The translations under genes and the position numbers were made by a program. The notes under the pieces were generated by a model. It was not told where the DNA came from and did no database searches. It saw only the letters and a list, made by a program, of their open reading frames with translations. Of a DNA stretch of 64,000 nucleotides, positions 1 to 9,143 are shown piece after piece (position 1 is the first letter of the stretch; the number at the start of each line of letters is the position of its first letter). The DNA is from Bacillota bacterium (GTDB lineage: Bacteria > Bacillota > UBA994 > UBA5500), in contig JAKOXL010000023.1 of the NCBI GenBank assembly GCA_029781045.1, positions 42,173-106,172 of the forward strand. Direction: 5' to 3'.

Positions 1-582
1 GCCGAAGGACTTAACATCGAAATTGGCAATGCCAGTGGCGATCTCTTCGTCGGGAGTGAAGGCCACTTTAATGGTGCCGTGTTTGATCTCCGGGTTTCTT
101 AGTAGACGGCAAACGGCCTCCATAATCTCAGCCACGCCTGCCTTGTCGTCGGCACCCAATAGGGTCGTGCCATCGGAAGTGATAATGGTATGTCCTTTAG
201 CCTCTAACAGTTGGGGGAAGGCCTTGGGGCTAAGCACGTCACCGCTGGGCAAATGGATATCGCCGCCATCATAATTCTCATGGACCAGCGGGCGAACGCC
301 ATGGCCAGGAACGCCCGGAACCGTATCCATATGGGCCAGGAAACTGACCACCGGGCAACCGTCCACATTGCCTGGTAGAGTAGCTGTAACAAAACCAAAC
401 TGATCTACTTTAGCGTCCTCAAGTCCTAGGGTTTTCAATTCATTACATAACTGCTCAGCAATAACCCACTGTTCTTTGGTGCTGGGGGTTGTTCCTTGCC
501 CCGGCTGAGAAGGCGAGTCGATCTGTACATAGCGCAGGAACTTAGCCAATACGCCTTCGTTTAATAGTTGCTCCTTTGTCAC
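1..582 (-). CDS. pepT: Peptidase T (tripeptidase), N-terminal part, runs off the left edge
   Basis: Cytoplasmic M20-family zinc aminopeptidase that releases the N-terminal residue of tripeptides. The 194 codons present cover the N-terminal half of the catalytic domain. The metal-binding segment AHMDTVPGVPG (His and Asp ligands) lies near residue 85, GADDKAG carries the bridging Asp near 142, and FTPDEEI carries the catalytic Glu pair near 177, all in the family order. The start is GTG at 582, placed 6-7 bases after a GAGGAGGG ribosome site; a TTG two bases upstream would hit an immediate stop. About half of the usual ~410 residues lie outside the window. Identification is firm; only completeness is unknown. 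Confidence 0.93.
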   Translation of the reverse strand, partial: MTKEQLLNEGVLAKFLRYVQIDSPSQPGQGTTPSTKEQWVIAEQLCNELKTLGLEDAKVDQFGFVTATLPGNVDGCPVVSFLAHMDTVPGVPGHGVRPLVHENYDGGDIHLPSGDVLSPKAFPQLLEAKGHTIITSDGTTLLGADDKAGVAEIMEAVCRLLRNPEIKHGTIKVAFTPDEEIATGIANFDVKSFG

Positions 583-669
583 AATAACCCTCCTCGTTTC
601 AATGTGTCGTTTATTTATGTTTCGTCACCTCCGGCCCTACTCCCTGCCTGAGAGGGACTTCCTTCCCTA

Positions 670-1197
670 TTAGAGCTTCCAGTTGATCTTAGCTGGGTTG
701 GGTTCATCATCAGTAGACACAGCCCGCAGAGCCACCAACATGCGACCACACTCTTCGGCGGCATATTGTTCCAATTGTTCCCAAGGAGCGGTGGTTCCCA
801 GGGAATCGTAGGCAGCAGCCAGCGCCCCATAAAGTGCCAGTCCCATACAATGCCGGGCTGAATGAATGGTGGACGCACACTGGCCTATGGCCCTAGCAGC
901 AGCCTGGGCAACCGGGTTCCCCTCCGCCTGGCGGGCGGCAGCATGGCAGGCCAGAATCATCTTCCTAGCCTGTGGCAGTTTGATTGCACCCTCCAACCAC
1001 CGGCGGGCAGCCATTAGAGCCTTTTGTGGCCGCACATCATCGGGATAGTGCTTACTCCACAGTGGTAGCAGTACTAGCTCCGCATAACCTATGGCCCAGT
1101 GGGCAAGGGTTAGCTTGCTCTGCGTTTCTATCTGTTTCATTAGAGCTTGAATGTAGGGGGCATCCCAGTCATTCAGCACTTTGCGGGTCTTCGCCAT
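670..1197 (-). CDS. Putative immunity protein, Imm-5-like helical family
   Basis: 175-residue, Ala-rich, all-helical soluble protein without signal peptide. The pattern of repeated helices with A-R-K-x-x-x-A-x-H-A-A-A-R (residues about 77-90) and a later H-x-A-R-H segment resembles proteins annotated as putative immunity protein (Imm-5-like), which are often found alone in Bacillota genomes. The ATG at 1197 follows GAGGAATATTT, a usable ribosome site. No toxin gene is adjacent: the neighbours are pepT and a UPF0178 gene. A role in toxin neutralisation is therefore only a family label, not supported by context. Coding status is secure; function is uncertain. Confidence 0.6.
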   Translation of the reverse strand: MAKTRKVLNDWDAPYIQALMKQIETQSKLTLAHWAIGYAELVLLPLWSKHYPDDVRPQKALMAARRWLEGAIKLPQARKMILACHAAARQAEGNPVAQAAARAIGQCASTIHSARHCMGLALYGALAAAYDSLGTTAPWEQLEQYAAEECGRMLVALRAVSTDDEPNPAKINWKL

Positions 1198-1324
1198 AAA
1201 TATTCCTCACTAGTAGCAATTTCCCGTTGCCTAGCCAAACTTGGCAATCTCGGCAATCAACTCAAAGAGAAGGGACTTGTCGTATGGCAGCTCCTATCCG
1301 TGCATTTGCACACGGCCCCATTGC

Positions 1325-1774
1325 TCATCGGCTCCCCCCAGGCTTGCTCAACAGTAGCACAAAAGCTTGCTGGAAGCGCTGATCATCGGCACGGGTGCGG
1401 GCGGCAGGGCCTTTGCTACGACCACCACCGCGACGGTAGCGGGCCAACAGATTACGTTGTTCCAGCATAAAGGGAAGGCGCTCTCGGGAGTAGATCATTC
1501 CGCTGGGAGCTATAGCTTGGCCACCTTTGCATAATACCAAAGCCGCTAGGCCCCAGTCTTGAGTCACCACAATGTCGCCCGGTTGCATCTTATTGGCGAT
1601 CACCATATCAACCGCCTGGGGGTCGGGATCAACAGTAATATGCTGTTCATCGGTAAAGAGATGATTGCTGCTGGAAACGGTCCACAGCCTGTAGTCAAGT
1701 TGGACCTGATTGCTACGCAAAAACTGCATCACTGAGCGCGGACAAGCGTCCGCATCTACCCAAACCTGGCGCAT
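1325..1774 (-). CDS. YaiI/YqxD family protein (UPF0178, DUF188)
   Basis: 149-residue protein of the UPF0178 family, predicted PIN-like fold, molecular role not established. It opens with the family signature VDADACPR and carries TQDWGLAALVL near residue 93 and RYRRGGGRSKGPAART near 113-128, the conserved C-terminal signature. Full length for the family (about 150). Start ATG at 1774 follows GGGAGGAG. It is probably a single gene: the nearest same-strand gene is more than 120 bases away on each side. Confidence 0.9.
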   Translation of the reverse strand: MRQVWVDADACPRSVMQFLRSNQVQLDYRLWTVSSSNHLFTDEQHITVDPDPQAVDMVIANKMQPGDIVVTQDWGLAALVLCKGGQAIAPSGMIYSRERLPFMLEQRNLLARYRRGGGRSKGPAARTRADDQRFQQAFVLLLSKPGGSR

Positions 1775-1848
1775 CAGTGCACTCCTCCCCCGGGCTGAAG
1801 GTGCGTCCTTGCCGTAAACTTAGGGCAAACGATGGAGTTGAGACTTCT

Positions 1849-1868
1849 GGGCCGTCACAAGACGGCCC
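1849..1868. terminator. Short GC-rich hairpin of the GGGCTRTCGCAA family
   Basis: Inverted repeat gggccgtc/gacggccc with loop acaa, followed on the plus strand by cctttttctttctt. Similar hairpins occur at 10366, 30715, 39210 and 45278. It stands just left of a MITE-like element, an arrangement also seen at 45278-45320. It could terminate transcription in the plus direction; on the minus strand it lacks a T-run. Confidence 0.5.
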
Positions 1869-1898
1869 CTTTTTCTTTCTTGGCATCGCTGGGGCGTG

Positions 1899-2041
1899 GA
1901 CATACTAGAACGCCCGTGCCCAACCACTATTAGAACAAGCTCGGTTCGCCAAGGGCAGCCGGACCCATTGTCGCTGCTTTTCCTTGGCCTCCTCGCGCCA
2001 TTGATTATTGGACCCAAAGCACTGTGGGTATACCCGCGGCC
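1899..2041. repeat. MITE-like intergenic element, short copy
   Basis: About 143 bp between asd and the UPF0178 gene that aligns by eye with 45320-45551. The left end carries catactagaacgc and gtgcccaacc, the middle shares ctcggttcgccaagggcag and tgtcgctgcttttcc, and the right end gcactgtgggtatac then ggcc is the inverse of the left end. Relative to the 45-kb copy it lacks about 90 internal bases. No open reading frame in it looks coding. The 1775-2093 gap holds only this and the hairpin at 1849. Confidence 0.6.
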
Positions 2042-2093
2042 CTACAGCACTGGCCGCCCACAACTGGGCGACCATCTCACCTGCCATTTTGCC

Positions 2094-3173
2094 CTAATCA
2101 AGGTAGCCTTTGGCAGCGAGTAGCTCGGCGATGAGGATTGCACCACCAGCAGCACCACGCACCGTGTTATGGGAAAGACAAACAAACTTGTAGTCGAACA
2201 GATTATCCTCTCGCAAGCGCCCTACACTGATGCCCATACCGTTGGCATAATCCCGATCTAGTCTGGTCTGCGGCCGGTCTTCTTCCTTCAGGTAACGGAT
2301 AAAGGGCAGGGGTGCGCTAGGTAGCTCTAGTTTTTGCGGCTCTCCTTCGTAGGCCGCCCAGCGGGAGATTATCTCTTCCCGGCTTGGCTTCTTGGCAAAG
2401 TTGACAAATACAGCCGCCAAATGGCCATCACTGACAGGCACACGGATACATTGGGCGGTTATATGGGGTTTGGGTGCAGCGCAAATGCTATCCCCTTCCA
2501 CCTGGCCCCAAATTTTCCGGGGTTCCTGTTCACTCTTGGCCTCTTCCTTGGCGATATAGGGAATCACATTATCCACCATCTCTGGCCAGGTGGCAAAAGT
2601 CTTACCGGCACCAGAAATTGCCTGGTAGGTACAGACTAACACTTCTGTGGGCTCAAAGTCTAGTAGGGCATGGATGGCTGGCACATAGCTTTGTAGTGAG
2701 CAATTGGGCTTAACAACGATAAAGCCGCGCCGGGTGCCCAGACGCCGCTTTTGGGCGGTGATAACCTCTAAATGCTGGGAGTTAACCTCGGGTATAAGCA
2801 TGGGCACATCGGGTGTCATCCGATGTGCCGAGTTATTGGACACTACCGGAACATCGGCGCGGGCATAGCTTTCCTCCAGTTCACGGGTAGCTGTCGCATC
2901 CATTTCCACGGCACAGAAAACAAAGTCCACCTGGCTAGCTACCTGCTCCACGCAAGAAGCATTCAGCACCAATAAGTCGGCCACCGACTGGGGTAAGGGA
3001 GTAGATAGCAGCCAACGATTCGCCACCGCCTGCGCGTAAGTCTGGCCGGCCGAACGGCTACTGGCTGCCACCGCCGTTACCTGAAACCAAGGATGCTCCG
3101 CCAACAGGGTGACAAAGCGTTGCCCCACCATGCCAGTGGCCCCTATCACCCCAACGCGATATTTCTTCTGCAT
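2094..3173 (-). CDS. asd: Aspartate-semialdehyde dehydrogenase (archaeal/fungal-type branch)
   Basis: 359 residues. Catalyses the NADPH-dependent reduction of L-aspartyl-4-phosphate to aspartate semialdehyde, the branch to lysine/diaminopimelate, threonine and methionine. The NADP Rossmann signature GATGMVGQ is at residues 11-18, the nucleophile Cys158 sits in VKPNCSLQ, and the acid/base His251 in PVSDGHLAA. The PNCS (not PGCY) motif and the insertion around 140-150 place it with the archaeal/yeast-like ASADH group rather than the E. coli type. Start ATG follows a GGAGG at 9-base spacing. No lysine or threonine biosynthesis gene is adjacent. Confidence 0.93.
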   Translation of the reverse strand: MQKKYRVGVIGATGMVGQRFVTLLAEHPWFQVTAVAASSRSAGQTYAQAVANRWLLSTPLPQSVADLLVLNASCVEQVASQVDFVFCAVEMDATATRELEESYARADVPVVSNNSAHRMTPDVPMLIPEVNSQHLEVITAQKRRLGTRRGFIVVKPNCSLQSYVPAIHALLDFEPTEVLVCTYQAISGAGKTFATWPEMVDNVIPYIAKEEAKSEQEPRKIWGQVEGDSICAAPKPHITAQCIRVPVSDGHLAAVFVNFAKKPSREEIISRWAAYEGEPQKLELPSAPLPFIRYLKEEDRPQTRLDRDYANGMGISVGRLREDNLFDYKFVCLSHNTVRGAAGGAILIAELLAAKGYLD

Positions 3174-3222
3174 GCCTCTTACCTCCGTATAATCAGTCTT
3201 ACCCTAGTTTATGCCCTGACTC

Positions 3223-4344
3223 CTATTCTTGACTTAACCTATGCAAGTCGGCCGGCGAGCCGAACTGATTAATACTAAAGAGAAAGAGGACCTCTTCACA
3301 CCCGTTTTCCTCCGCATACTGACGTACACTGGGGGAGAAATACCGTAAATCCAGCACGTGAATGCTCTCATAATGGGCCGCTAAGAAGGGCAAGAAGCAA
3401 TGGGCATAGGAGTCCTTGATTACCAAAAGGTTGCGCCCATTGTTTATGTCCGTTTTGATCTGCACTACCCCATGATTACCGCCTAAGAAGTAGGAGTATT
3501 GGTCGACCTGTTCCAAGTAGGTGTCAACAAACAGTGTATCCCGCCTCACATTTTCAGCCGGATAGTACACGGTCACCGCCGCGGAAGAAGGGGGCCGCAG
3601 AACCTCAATCCAATCGGGCTGCAATTGCCGCCAACTGGCCTTGGCATAATGGGTACCAAAAAAGCTCCTACTTACTATATCGGACTGCAAGTCGCTTAAT
3701 GCCACCGGCTCCCGCCCCAGTTGCTGCAGCAGGGCCGTATAGGCATAGTAGGCGCCCCGCATGGTCCAGTGGTGGTCAGTACGAAAATAGATGGGCTCCT
3801 CCTTGTGACTCAGTAGAGACGACCAGACGTCAATCAACTGCACTCTTGGCTCTAAGCTCTCCTGCACCAGCTGCCACGCCACCTGCTGCTCATCGGAGGG
3901 CGCCCCAGAGGGAAGCTTTTCCGGGTAGATGGCTGTTGCCGTGGGCGCCAGCAGGAGGGCCGTGGGCAGTCCTGTATTGGCAGCAAAACTATTGATATAT
4001 TGAACGTTTTGCCTTAGCCACCGTTCATTGAGTTCATACCGTTCCAACAGGTACCCGTCCTGACCCAAATAGATACCATTCTTCTCCTGCTTGTTGAGCA
4101 GGCGTTCCACGTCCATTTTGAGCAGCACCCAACTGTCTCGTCCCGGGAACTGGTCGGTAATAAACTTTTCATAGTCGGCCATGAACTTGCCCGAAAGGAC
4201 ATTCTTTAGCGTAAGTCGCGGTGGCTGCTGCAGGTAGCGATTCTCCCGTGGGGAGAAGAGGCGTGGTGGCAGGCAAAGGTTTATCAGAGATAGACCCACC
4301 ACAAACAGCAGAAAAGCGGTCGTCAGATTTCTACTAACTCGCAT
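3223..4344 (-). CDS. DHHW family exported protein (AlgX/AlgJ-like acyltransferase partner)
   Basis: 373 residues: an N-terminal membrane anchor (residues about 8-27) then an extracellular SGNH-like domain. The diagnostic DHHW motif is in YFRTDHHWTMRGA near residue 190, and the later VIKDSYAHCFLPFL holds the family's Ser nucleophile. In alginate and related systems such proteins work with an MBOAT membrane acyltransferase to O-acetylate an exopolysaccharide or cell-wall polymer. The MBOAT gene is immediately upstream with a 9-base gap, so the two form one transcription unit. The polymer is unknown. Start ATG follows TAGGAGGTTAGG. Confidence 0.85.
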   Translation of the reverse strand: MRVSRNLTTAFLLFVVGLSLINLCLPPRLFSPRENRYLQQPPRLTLKNVLSGKFMADYEKFITDQFPGRDSWVLLKMDVERLLNKQEKNGIYLGQDGYLLERYELNERWLRQNVQYINSFAANTGLPTALLLAPTATAIYPEKLPSGAPSDEQQVAWQLVQESLEPRVQLIDVWSSLLSHKEEPIYFRTDHHWTMRGAYYAYTALLQQLGREPVALSDLQSDIVSRSFFGTHYAKASWRQLQPDWIEVLRPPSSAAVTVYYPAENVRRDTLFVDTYLEQVDQYSYFLGGNHGVVQIKTDINNGRNLLVIKDSYAHCFLPFLAAHYESIHVLDLRYFSPSVRQYAEENGCEEVLFLFSINQFGSPADLHRLSQE

Positions 4345-4353
4345 CCTAACCTC

Positions 4354-5766
4354 CTAGAAACGGAAGTACAGAAAGGGGTTGTAGCTGGCATCCACCAAGT
4401 AGGCGGTAGACAACCCCAGTATTACAACGATGAAAGCAGGATAAAGCACCTCAGCTAGACGGGGACGCCTGTCTAATGCCAGGTACTTCTGCACCAGTAA
4501 CCGTGGTATGGGTGTGGCAGCAAGAATCAGGATCACTAGCAATAATCCATAGTTGGCCAACAGATACATATCGGTGGCCGTAACCAGGCCCCCATCCCCT
4601 CTCCCCCACATGGCTAGCCAAAACCGCTGGATACTATTCCAGTCTTCAAAAGCAAAGAGCACCCAAGAAAAAGCCGTGACTACAAGCACATAAACGTGAC
4701 GCAGCATGCGGGGACAGCGTTGAAGCCACTGCAGGAGAAAAGCCTTCTCTACTATTAAGAAACAGGCGAAATAGGCTCCCCAAATAACAAAGTTCCAACT
4801 GGCCCCATGCCACAGCCCGGTAAGCAGCCAAACCAAAGCCAGATTGCGATAGGTGGTGATGGTACTCTGCCTACTGCCCCCCAGAGGAATATAAACATAA
4901 TCACGAAACCAGGTGCCTAAAGAAATATGCCAACGCCGCCAAAACTCGGTTATGCTTTGGGCTATAAAGGGATAGTTGAAGTTCTCGAGAAAGGTGAAAC
5001 CGAACATCTTACCTAAGCCTACAGCCATATCACTGTAGCCACTGAAATCGAAGTACACCTGTAATGCATAGGCCACAATTCCTAACCAGGAAGCCAACAG
5101 GCTTAACTGGCCGAAAGCCAGCTGTCTAATCTGGTCAAAGAGGAGGCCGATGTTATTGGCCAACAAGACCTTTTTCCCTAGACCGCTGACAAAGCGTAGC
5201 ACGCCCTGACCAAACATGTCTACGTTCTCTTCTCGTTCGTTGATCTGGGCGGCCACCGTGCTATAACGCACGATGGGACCGGCGATCAACTGGGGAAAGA
5301 GGGTAACATAGGCACCTAAGGAAACTATGTTCTTCTGCACCGGAGCGTCACCCCGGTAGACATCGATGGTATAAGACATAGTCTGGAATGTATAGAAGGA
5401 GATGCCGATGGGCAAGGCCAGATTGAGCATAGGTATGTTGGTGCCCAACAAGCCATTTAAGCTTCGCAGCACAAAGTCGGCATACTTGAAGACACCTAGC
5501 AGACCCAGGTTAATCACCACCGAGGTCAAGAGAAAGCGGCGGGCTCGCCGCTGGTCGTTGCGATGGCGGTCTACGCCTAAGGCGCAGCAATAGTCCAAGA
5601 TGGTGGAGAAGAGCATCAGCAGAATATAGATCGGTTCTCCCCACCCATAGAACACCAGGCTGATCATAAATAAGATGCCATTGCGCCGGGGGCGGGGAGC
5701 CAAAAAATACACAAGTAATGCGAAGGGCAAGAAACCAAACAGGAAAGTCAAACTACTGAACACCAT
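4354..5766 (-). CDS. MBOAT family membrane O-acyltransferase (AlgI/PatA-like)
   Basis: 470 residues with about ten to twelve hydrophobic segments. Moves an acyl group, usually acetyl, across the membrane for O-acylation of an external polymer. Family marks: IGISFYTFQTMSYTIDVYRG near residue 120, FRDYVYIPLGG near 288, and LLTGLWHGASWNFVIWG near 314 with the conserved active-site His. It pairs with the DHHW gene 9 bases downstream and with a DUF4358 lipoprotein upstream, a trio common in Clostridia. It lacks the rest of a dlt or alg operon, so it is not assigned to D-alanylation or alginate. Confidence 0.9.
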   Translation of the reverse strand: MVFSSLTFLFGFLPFALLVYFLAPRPRRNGILFMISLVFYGWGEPIYILLMLFSTILDYCCALGVDRHRNDQRRARRFLLTSVVINLGLLGVFKYADFVLRSLNGLLGTNIPMLNLALPIGISFYTFQTMSYTIDVYRGDAPVQKNIVSLGAYVTLFPQLIAGPIVRYSTVAAQINEREENVDMFGQGVLRFVSGLGKKVLLANNIGLLFDQIRQLAFGQLSLLASWLGIVAYALQVYFDFSGYSDMAVGLGKMFGFTFLENFNYPFIAQSITEFWRRWHISLGTWFRDYVYIPLGGSRQSTITTYRNLALVWLLTGLWHGASWNFVIWGAYFACFLIVEKAFLLQWLQRCPRMLRHVYVLVVTAFSWVLFAFEDWNSIQRFWLAMWGRGDGGLVTATDMYLLANYGLLLVILILAATPIPRLLVQKYLALDRRPRLAEVLYPAFIVVILGLSTAYLVDASYNPFLYFRF

Positions 5767-5791
5767 AGACCCAACCCCCTCCTCTCAAGGA

Positions 5792-5836
5792 AAAGGTGCG
5801 ACTCCGGTCTTAATCGGCTACCCGAATCGCACCTTT
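5792..5836. terminator. Inverted repeat between MBOAT and DUF4358 genes
   Basis: Arms aaaggtgcga and tcgcaccttt (10 bp) with a 25-base loop, just downstream of the DUF4358 stop codon on the minus strand. No long T-run follows, so it may weaken rather than end transcription into the MBOAT gene. Confidence 0.4.
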
Positions 5837-5841
5837 ACTTC

Positions 5842-6384
5842 TTATTTGTTACCAAGGGCTTGGTCAAAGGCTTCGGCTATCAGCTCCGGGTCTTCCCAGG
5901 TAGCATACAGCAAGTATTGCCCCTCTACTTTAATAACTGTATTCTCCACCTTTACTCGCTGGTTAGGCAGGTAATCTTCCCATTGTTTCAGCCGGTTTTC
6001 CTTTTCCTTTTCCAAGGCCGCCTGCAAATCCTTTACTGCAGCTTTATCCTTGGCCTTAAGTACGATTATCTCGTCGGACATAATGTTGAACATGGGAGCT
6101 AAGATATACCCCTCAGCGATGAGCTCCTTATTAAAAAGTTCTGGATCACTGATATAGAACATGAGGTCGTCTTCCAACAAGTTCCCTTCCATAAGACCAG
6201 GCAATCCTTCCTGTAAATCTTCCTCGGTAAACGTACCCTCGGCCAGTACAGCGGCCTTAATGGCCTCTTTGACGGCGGTAAAAACATCGGCAACCGGCAC
6301 ATCAGCCGTGGGCTTGGCGCAAGCGGTAACTCCCAGCACTAGAGCTAGAGCTACAACTAAGACTGCAATTCTCTTCACTGTCAT
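5842..6384 (-). CDS. DUF4358 lipoprotein
   Basis: 180 residues, opening with a lipoprotein signal peptide whose lipobox ends at Cys22 (LGVTAC). The mature part has the DUF4358 pattern: an early E-x-D-L-x-x-G region, MFYISDPELFNKE near residue 80, then DEIIVLKAKDKAAVKD near 106 and a C-terminal GQYLLYATW. The biochemical role is unknown. In Clostridia DUF4358 lipoproteins often sit next to MBOAT and DHHW genes, as here, which suggests a surface partner of the acylation system. Start ATG follows AAAGGAGA. Confidence 0.8.
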   Translation of the reverse strand: MTVKRIAVLVVALALVLGVTACAKPTADVPVADVFTAVKEAIKAAVLAEGTFTEEDLQEGLPGLMEGNLLEDDLMFYISDPELFNKELIAEGYILAPMFNIMSDEIIVLKAKDKAAVKDLQAALEKEKENRLKQWEDYLPNQRVKVENTVIKVEGQYLLYATWEDPELIAEAFDQALGNK

Positions 6385-6511
6385 TCTCCTTTCTGTCGTT
6401 CGCTCATGCTACCTAGACGCCAGAAGTGAAGTAAAGTTCCGCCTGTAGCGTAACTGCTCCCACTAATAAACTTCACTTGGCTAGGCAAACTAGATGCTAG
6501 GGGGTGAATCT

Positions 6512-8074
6512 ATGCGGCGGGAGCGTAAGAAAAGAGCAATAGTAAAACCACGCCCAGTGGGTGAAATACAAAAGCCACCGACCGACGGCGAGATCAGCGG
6601 CCACTTTGAAAGGGACATGCAAGCCTTGCAGGAACTTCTGGCCAATAGCACCGATCTGCGCACCAGCATAATTCGTACGCAAGACGGCAAACGGGTGGCT
6701 TTGTTTTTCTATGCAGGCTTGGTCAATCAACAGATTTTGAATCATAACGTTATCGCGCCCATTCAAACTCACAAAGCCCCCCTAACGGTGGAGGACCTGC
6801 TGGAACGCATCATCAAAGCTCCCAACGGTGGCCCAGAAAGCTCCCTCGAGTCTTTAGGCACCAGTCTGGCCAAAGGCGCCGTTGTCATCCTCTTTGAGGG
6901 CTTGGACCAAGCACTAACTGTTACCATGCCCCAGTTCTTTGACCGGGGTATCGAGCGCTCCCAATCGGAAGACGTACTTATCGGCCCCCATCAAAGCTTC
7001 AGTGAGGATCTGAACAAGAATCTGGCCCTAGTACGCCGCTACCTGAAGAGCCCGCGACTGAAAATCAAGAACATGGAAATAGGACGCATTTCCAAAACTG
7101 AACTGGCCATCGTTTATATAGAGGGCATAGCGCAAGAAAAACTGGTACGGGAAGTGGAGGAACGCCTTAATCGCATTGACATCGACTTTATTATCGGGGC
7201 CTCCTACATCAGTGAGTTCTTGGAAGATCAGCCTCTGAGTATCATGCCCCAGCTGAAGCTGACGGAACGGCCAGATCGGTTGATAGCTGCCCTCTGTGAA
7301 GGACGGGTAGCCATAATGGCGGGCGGGGACCCCACATGCCTAATTGTCCCCTTCTTCATGCCCGAGGCCATGCAAGCGGCAGAAGACTACTACGAAAAAC
7401 CCTTGATAGCCACCTTCTTACGCTGGTTGCGGCTTTTCAGTGCCGCTTTAAGTGTTTTCCTGCCCGGCACCTGGATAACTTTGGTCTCGTTTCACCACGG
7501 CATAATTCCTCCCACTCTCTTTACCTCCATAGTGGCTGGTCGGGAGGATGTACCCTTTCCCACTATTATCGAAGCTTTCTTGCTGCTCATCGCCTTCGAT
7601 ATAGTGATCGAGGCCAGTACTCGTCTACCTTCGGCAGTGGGTCAAGCCATTGGTATCGTGGGCGCCATTATTCTGGGGCAGTCGGCGGTGCAGGCCAGCC
7701 TGATCAGCCCCACCATGACTATCGTGGTGGCCCTGGCGGGATTAGCTGTGTATACTTTGCCTTCACCCAGTTCGGTTAGTGCTATTCGGGTACTCAAATA
7801 TCTGGTATTGGCCATCTCCAGCGTGCTAGGCCTGTTCGGCACCGTCTGGGCCCTCATTTTCATCACCATTAATGCGGCTAGCATGCGTTCCTTTGGCTAT
7901 CCGGTCCTTTTTCCAGTAGCGCCTCTTAACGTCCGTGGGTGGATGGACATTTTCCTTAAGCTGCCCAATACCTGGCTGCCACAGCGGCCCCATTTCTTAG
8001 CAGCGGAGAACGAAAGACGCCTCAATCAAGGAGTAACGCCCTACCCAGGAAAGGGTGAGCCGCGTGATGCATAG
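6512..8074 (+). CDS. gerA-type: Spore germinant receptor A subunit (GerA family)
   Basis: 520 residues from the ATG at 6512, which follows AGGGGGTGAATCT; an ATG at 6494 lacks a ribosome site and was not used. Inner spore membrane subunit of a nutrient receptor that triggers release of ions and dipicolinate. The N-terminal soluble domain (to about residue 270) includes RTSIIRTQDGKRVALFFYAG and the family's ILFEG-type segment; the C-terminal part holds about five membrane segments, starting with PGTWITLVSFHHGIIPPTL near 320. It is the first gene of an A-B-C operon; the next gene overlaps its 3' end. Which nutrient it senses cannot be read from sequence. Confidence 0.95.
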   Translation: MRRERKKRAIVKPRPVGEIQKPPTDGEISGHFERDMQALQELLANSTDLRTSIIRTQDGKRVALFFYAGLVNQQILNHNVIAPIQTHKAPLTVEDLLERIIKAPNGGPESSLESLGTSLAKGAVVILFEGLDQALTVTMPQFFDRGIERSQSEDVLIGPHQSFSEDLNKNLALVRRYLKSPRLKIKNMEIGRISKTELAIVYIEGIAQEKLVREVEERLNRIDIDFIIGASYISEFLEDQPLSIMPQLKLTERPDRLIAALCEGRVAIMAGGDPTCLIVPFFMPEAMQAAEDYYEKPLIATFLRWLRLFSAALSVFLPGTWITLVSFHHGIIPPTLFTSIVAGREDVPFPTIIEAFLLLIAFDIVIEASTRLPSAVGQAIGIVGAIILGQSAVQASLISPTMTIVVALAGLAVYTLPSPSSVSAIRVLKYLVLAISSVLGLFGTVWALIFITINAASMRSFGYPVLFPVAPLNVRGWMDIFLKLPNTWLPQRPHFLAAENERRLNQGVTPYPGKGEPRDA

Positions 8075-9143
8075 TTTGCAAGCGGCGCTGGTTATTTTTG
8101 CCTGTACTGTGGGCACCGTCTACTTCCCTTTGGCTGCCGCCCTCGTTCCCTTTGTCAACTCCGCCAGCTGGTGGGTTTCGCTTCTAACCTTTCTGTTAGG
8201 CTCGCTGTGGGTGTGGCAGGCCTCCTGGCTGGGCAAACAGTCGCCAGCGGGCGACTTCGGAATGGCGGTGAAAGGCTGGCTGGGACCCATTCTGAGCAAG
8301 GTGTTTCTCCTGTGGTTTGCCGCCTACTGGCTAATCCTCAGCAGTGGCATTCTATCGGAAGTGAGTCTGGTTTTCCATATCATCGCCCTACCAGCCACTC
8401 CTGTTCTGGTACTGCAGGTAGCCTTCTTTTTCCTAGTCCTTTACACCGACTTGTATGGTTTTGAAACCTGCATGCGGACCGTTCAGGCCCTACTTATTTT
8501 GGCTGTACCCTTGATAGCCGGTTTCCTCCTATCTTCTGTGGTTGCAGCCCGGTGGACAAACCTGCTGCCCCTACTGGATGTGGACCTGAAAGAGGTGGCC
8601 AAGGCCATCTACTATAGCGGTCCCTATCCTTTACCTGGCATATTAATGGCCCTGTTCCTATCTACCCAGGTCGAAGAGAGAAGCCATATCATCTGGCACA
8701 ATGTTCTATCCCTATGGGCAGCCGGTCTGTTGCTATCCCTGATCGTGGCCGTCACTATAGCGGTTTTGGGTTGCTGTGTCACCGAGTCATACTATTATCC
8801 CACCATCCCCTTGGCCCAGAGCATCGAGATTGGCAACACTTTAGTAGGGGTGGAAATAATGGTCTATCCACTGTGGTTATTGTCTGGGTATATCAAGAGC
8901 GCTCTGGCTTTTGTGACAGCCTCGGAGACAATTGGAGGGCTAATCCCAGCCTTAAAGCAACCTTGGCGCTCCTTGGGTTTGGGGTTAATAATGCTAATCT
9001 TGGCCATTCTGCCTTATAACGTGAACAGCACGGTGAAAATGATTCATATCAGCGACTATTATCTGGGAATGCCCTTCTATGTGATTATCCCGGCTATCAC
9101 CATTTGGGTGATGCTGAAAAAGCGGGGTAAGCAACATGCCTAA
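8067..9143 (+). CDS. gerB-type: Spore germinant receptor B subunit (endospore germination permease)
   Basis: Membrane protein of about 358 residues with ten predicted helices, APC superfamily, the presumed nutrient-binding subunit of the Ger receptor. The reading frame opens inside the end of gerA; the ATG at 8067 fits the AAAGGGTGA ribosome site at 8051-8058 best, while GTG codons at 8055 and 8064 are alternatives. Translation is probably coupled to gerA. Conserved features include the LYGFETCMRTVQ segment near residue 134 and a PYNVNSTVKM segment near 323. The next gene overlaps by 8 bases. Confidence 0.93.
   Translation: MHSLQAALVIFACTVGTVYFPLAAALVPFVNSASWWVSLLTFLLGSLWVWQASWLGKQSPAGDFGMAVKGWLGPILSKVFLLWFAAYWLILSSGILSEVSLVFHIIALPATPVLVLQVAFFFLVLYTDLYGFETCMRTVQALLILAVPLIAGFLLSSVVAARWTNLLPLLDVDLKEVAKAIYYSGPYPLPGILMALFLSTQVEERSHIIWHNVLSLWAAGLLLSLIVAVTIAVLGCCVTESYYYPTIPLAQSIEIGNTLVGVEIMVYPLWLLSGYIKSALAFVTASETIGGLIPALKQPWRSLGLGLIMLILAILPYNVNSTVKMIHISDYYLGMPFYVIIPAITIWVMLKKRGKQHA

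Noticed and set aside
1820..2123. Several short frames between asd and the UPF0178 gene
   Set aside because: All lie across the hairpin and MITE-like repeat and encode nothing conserved.
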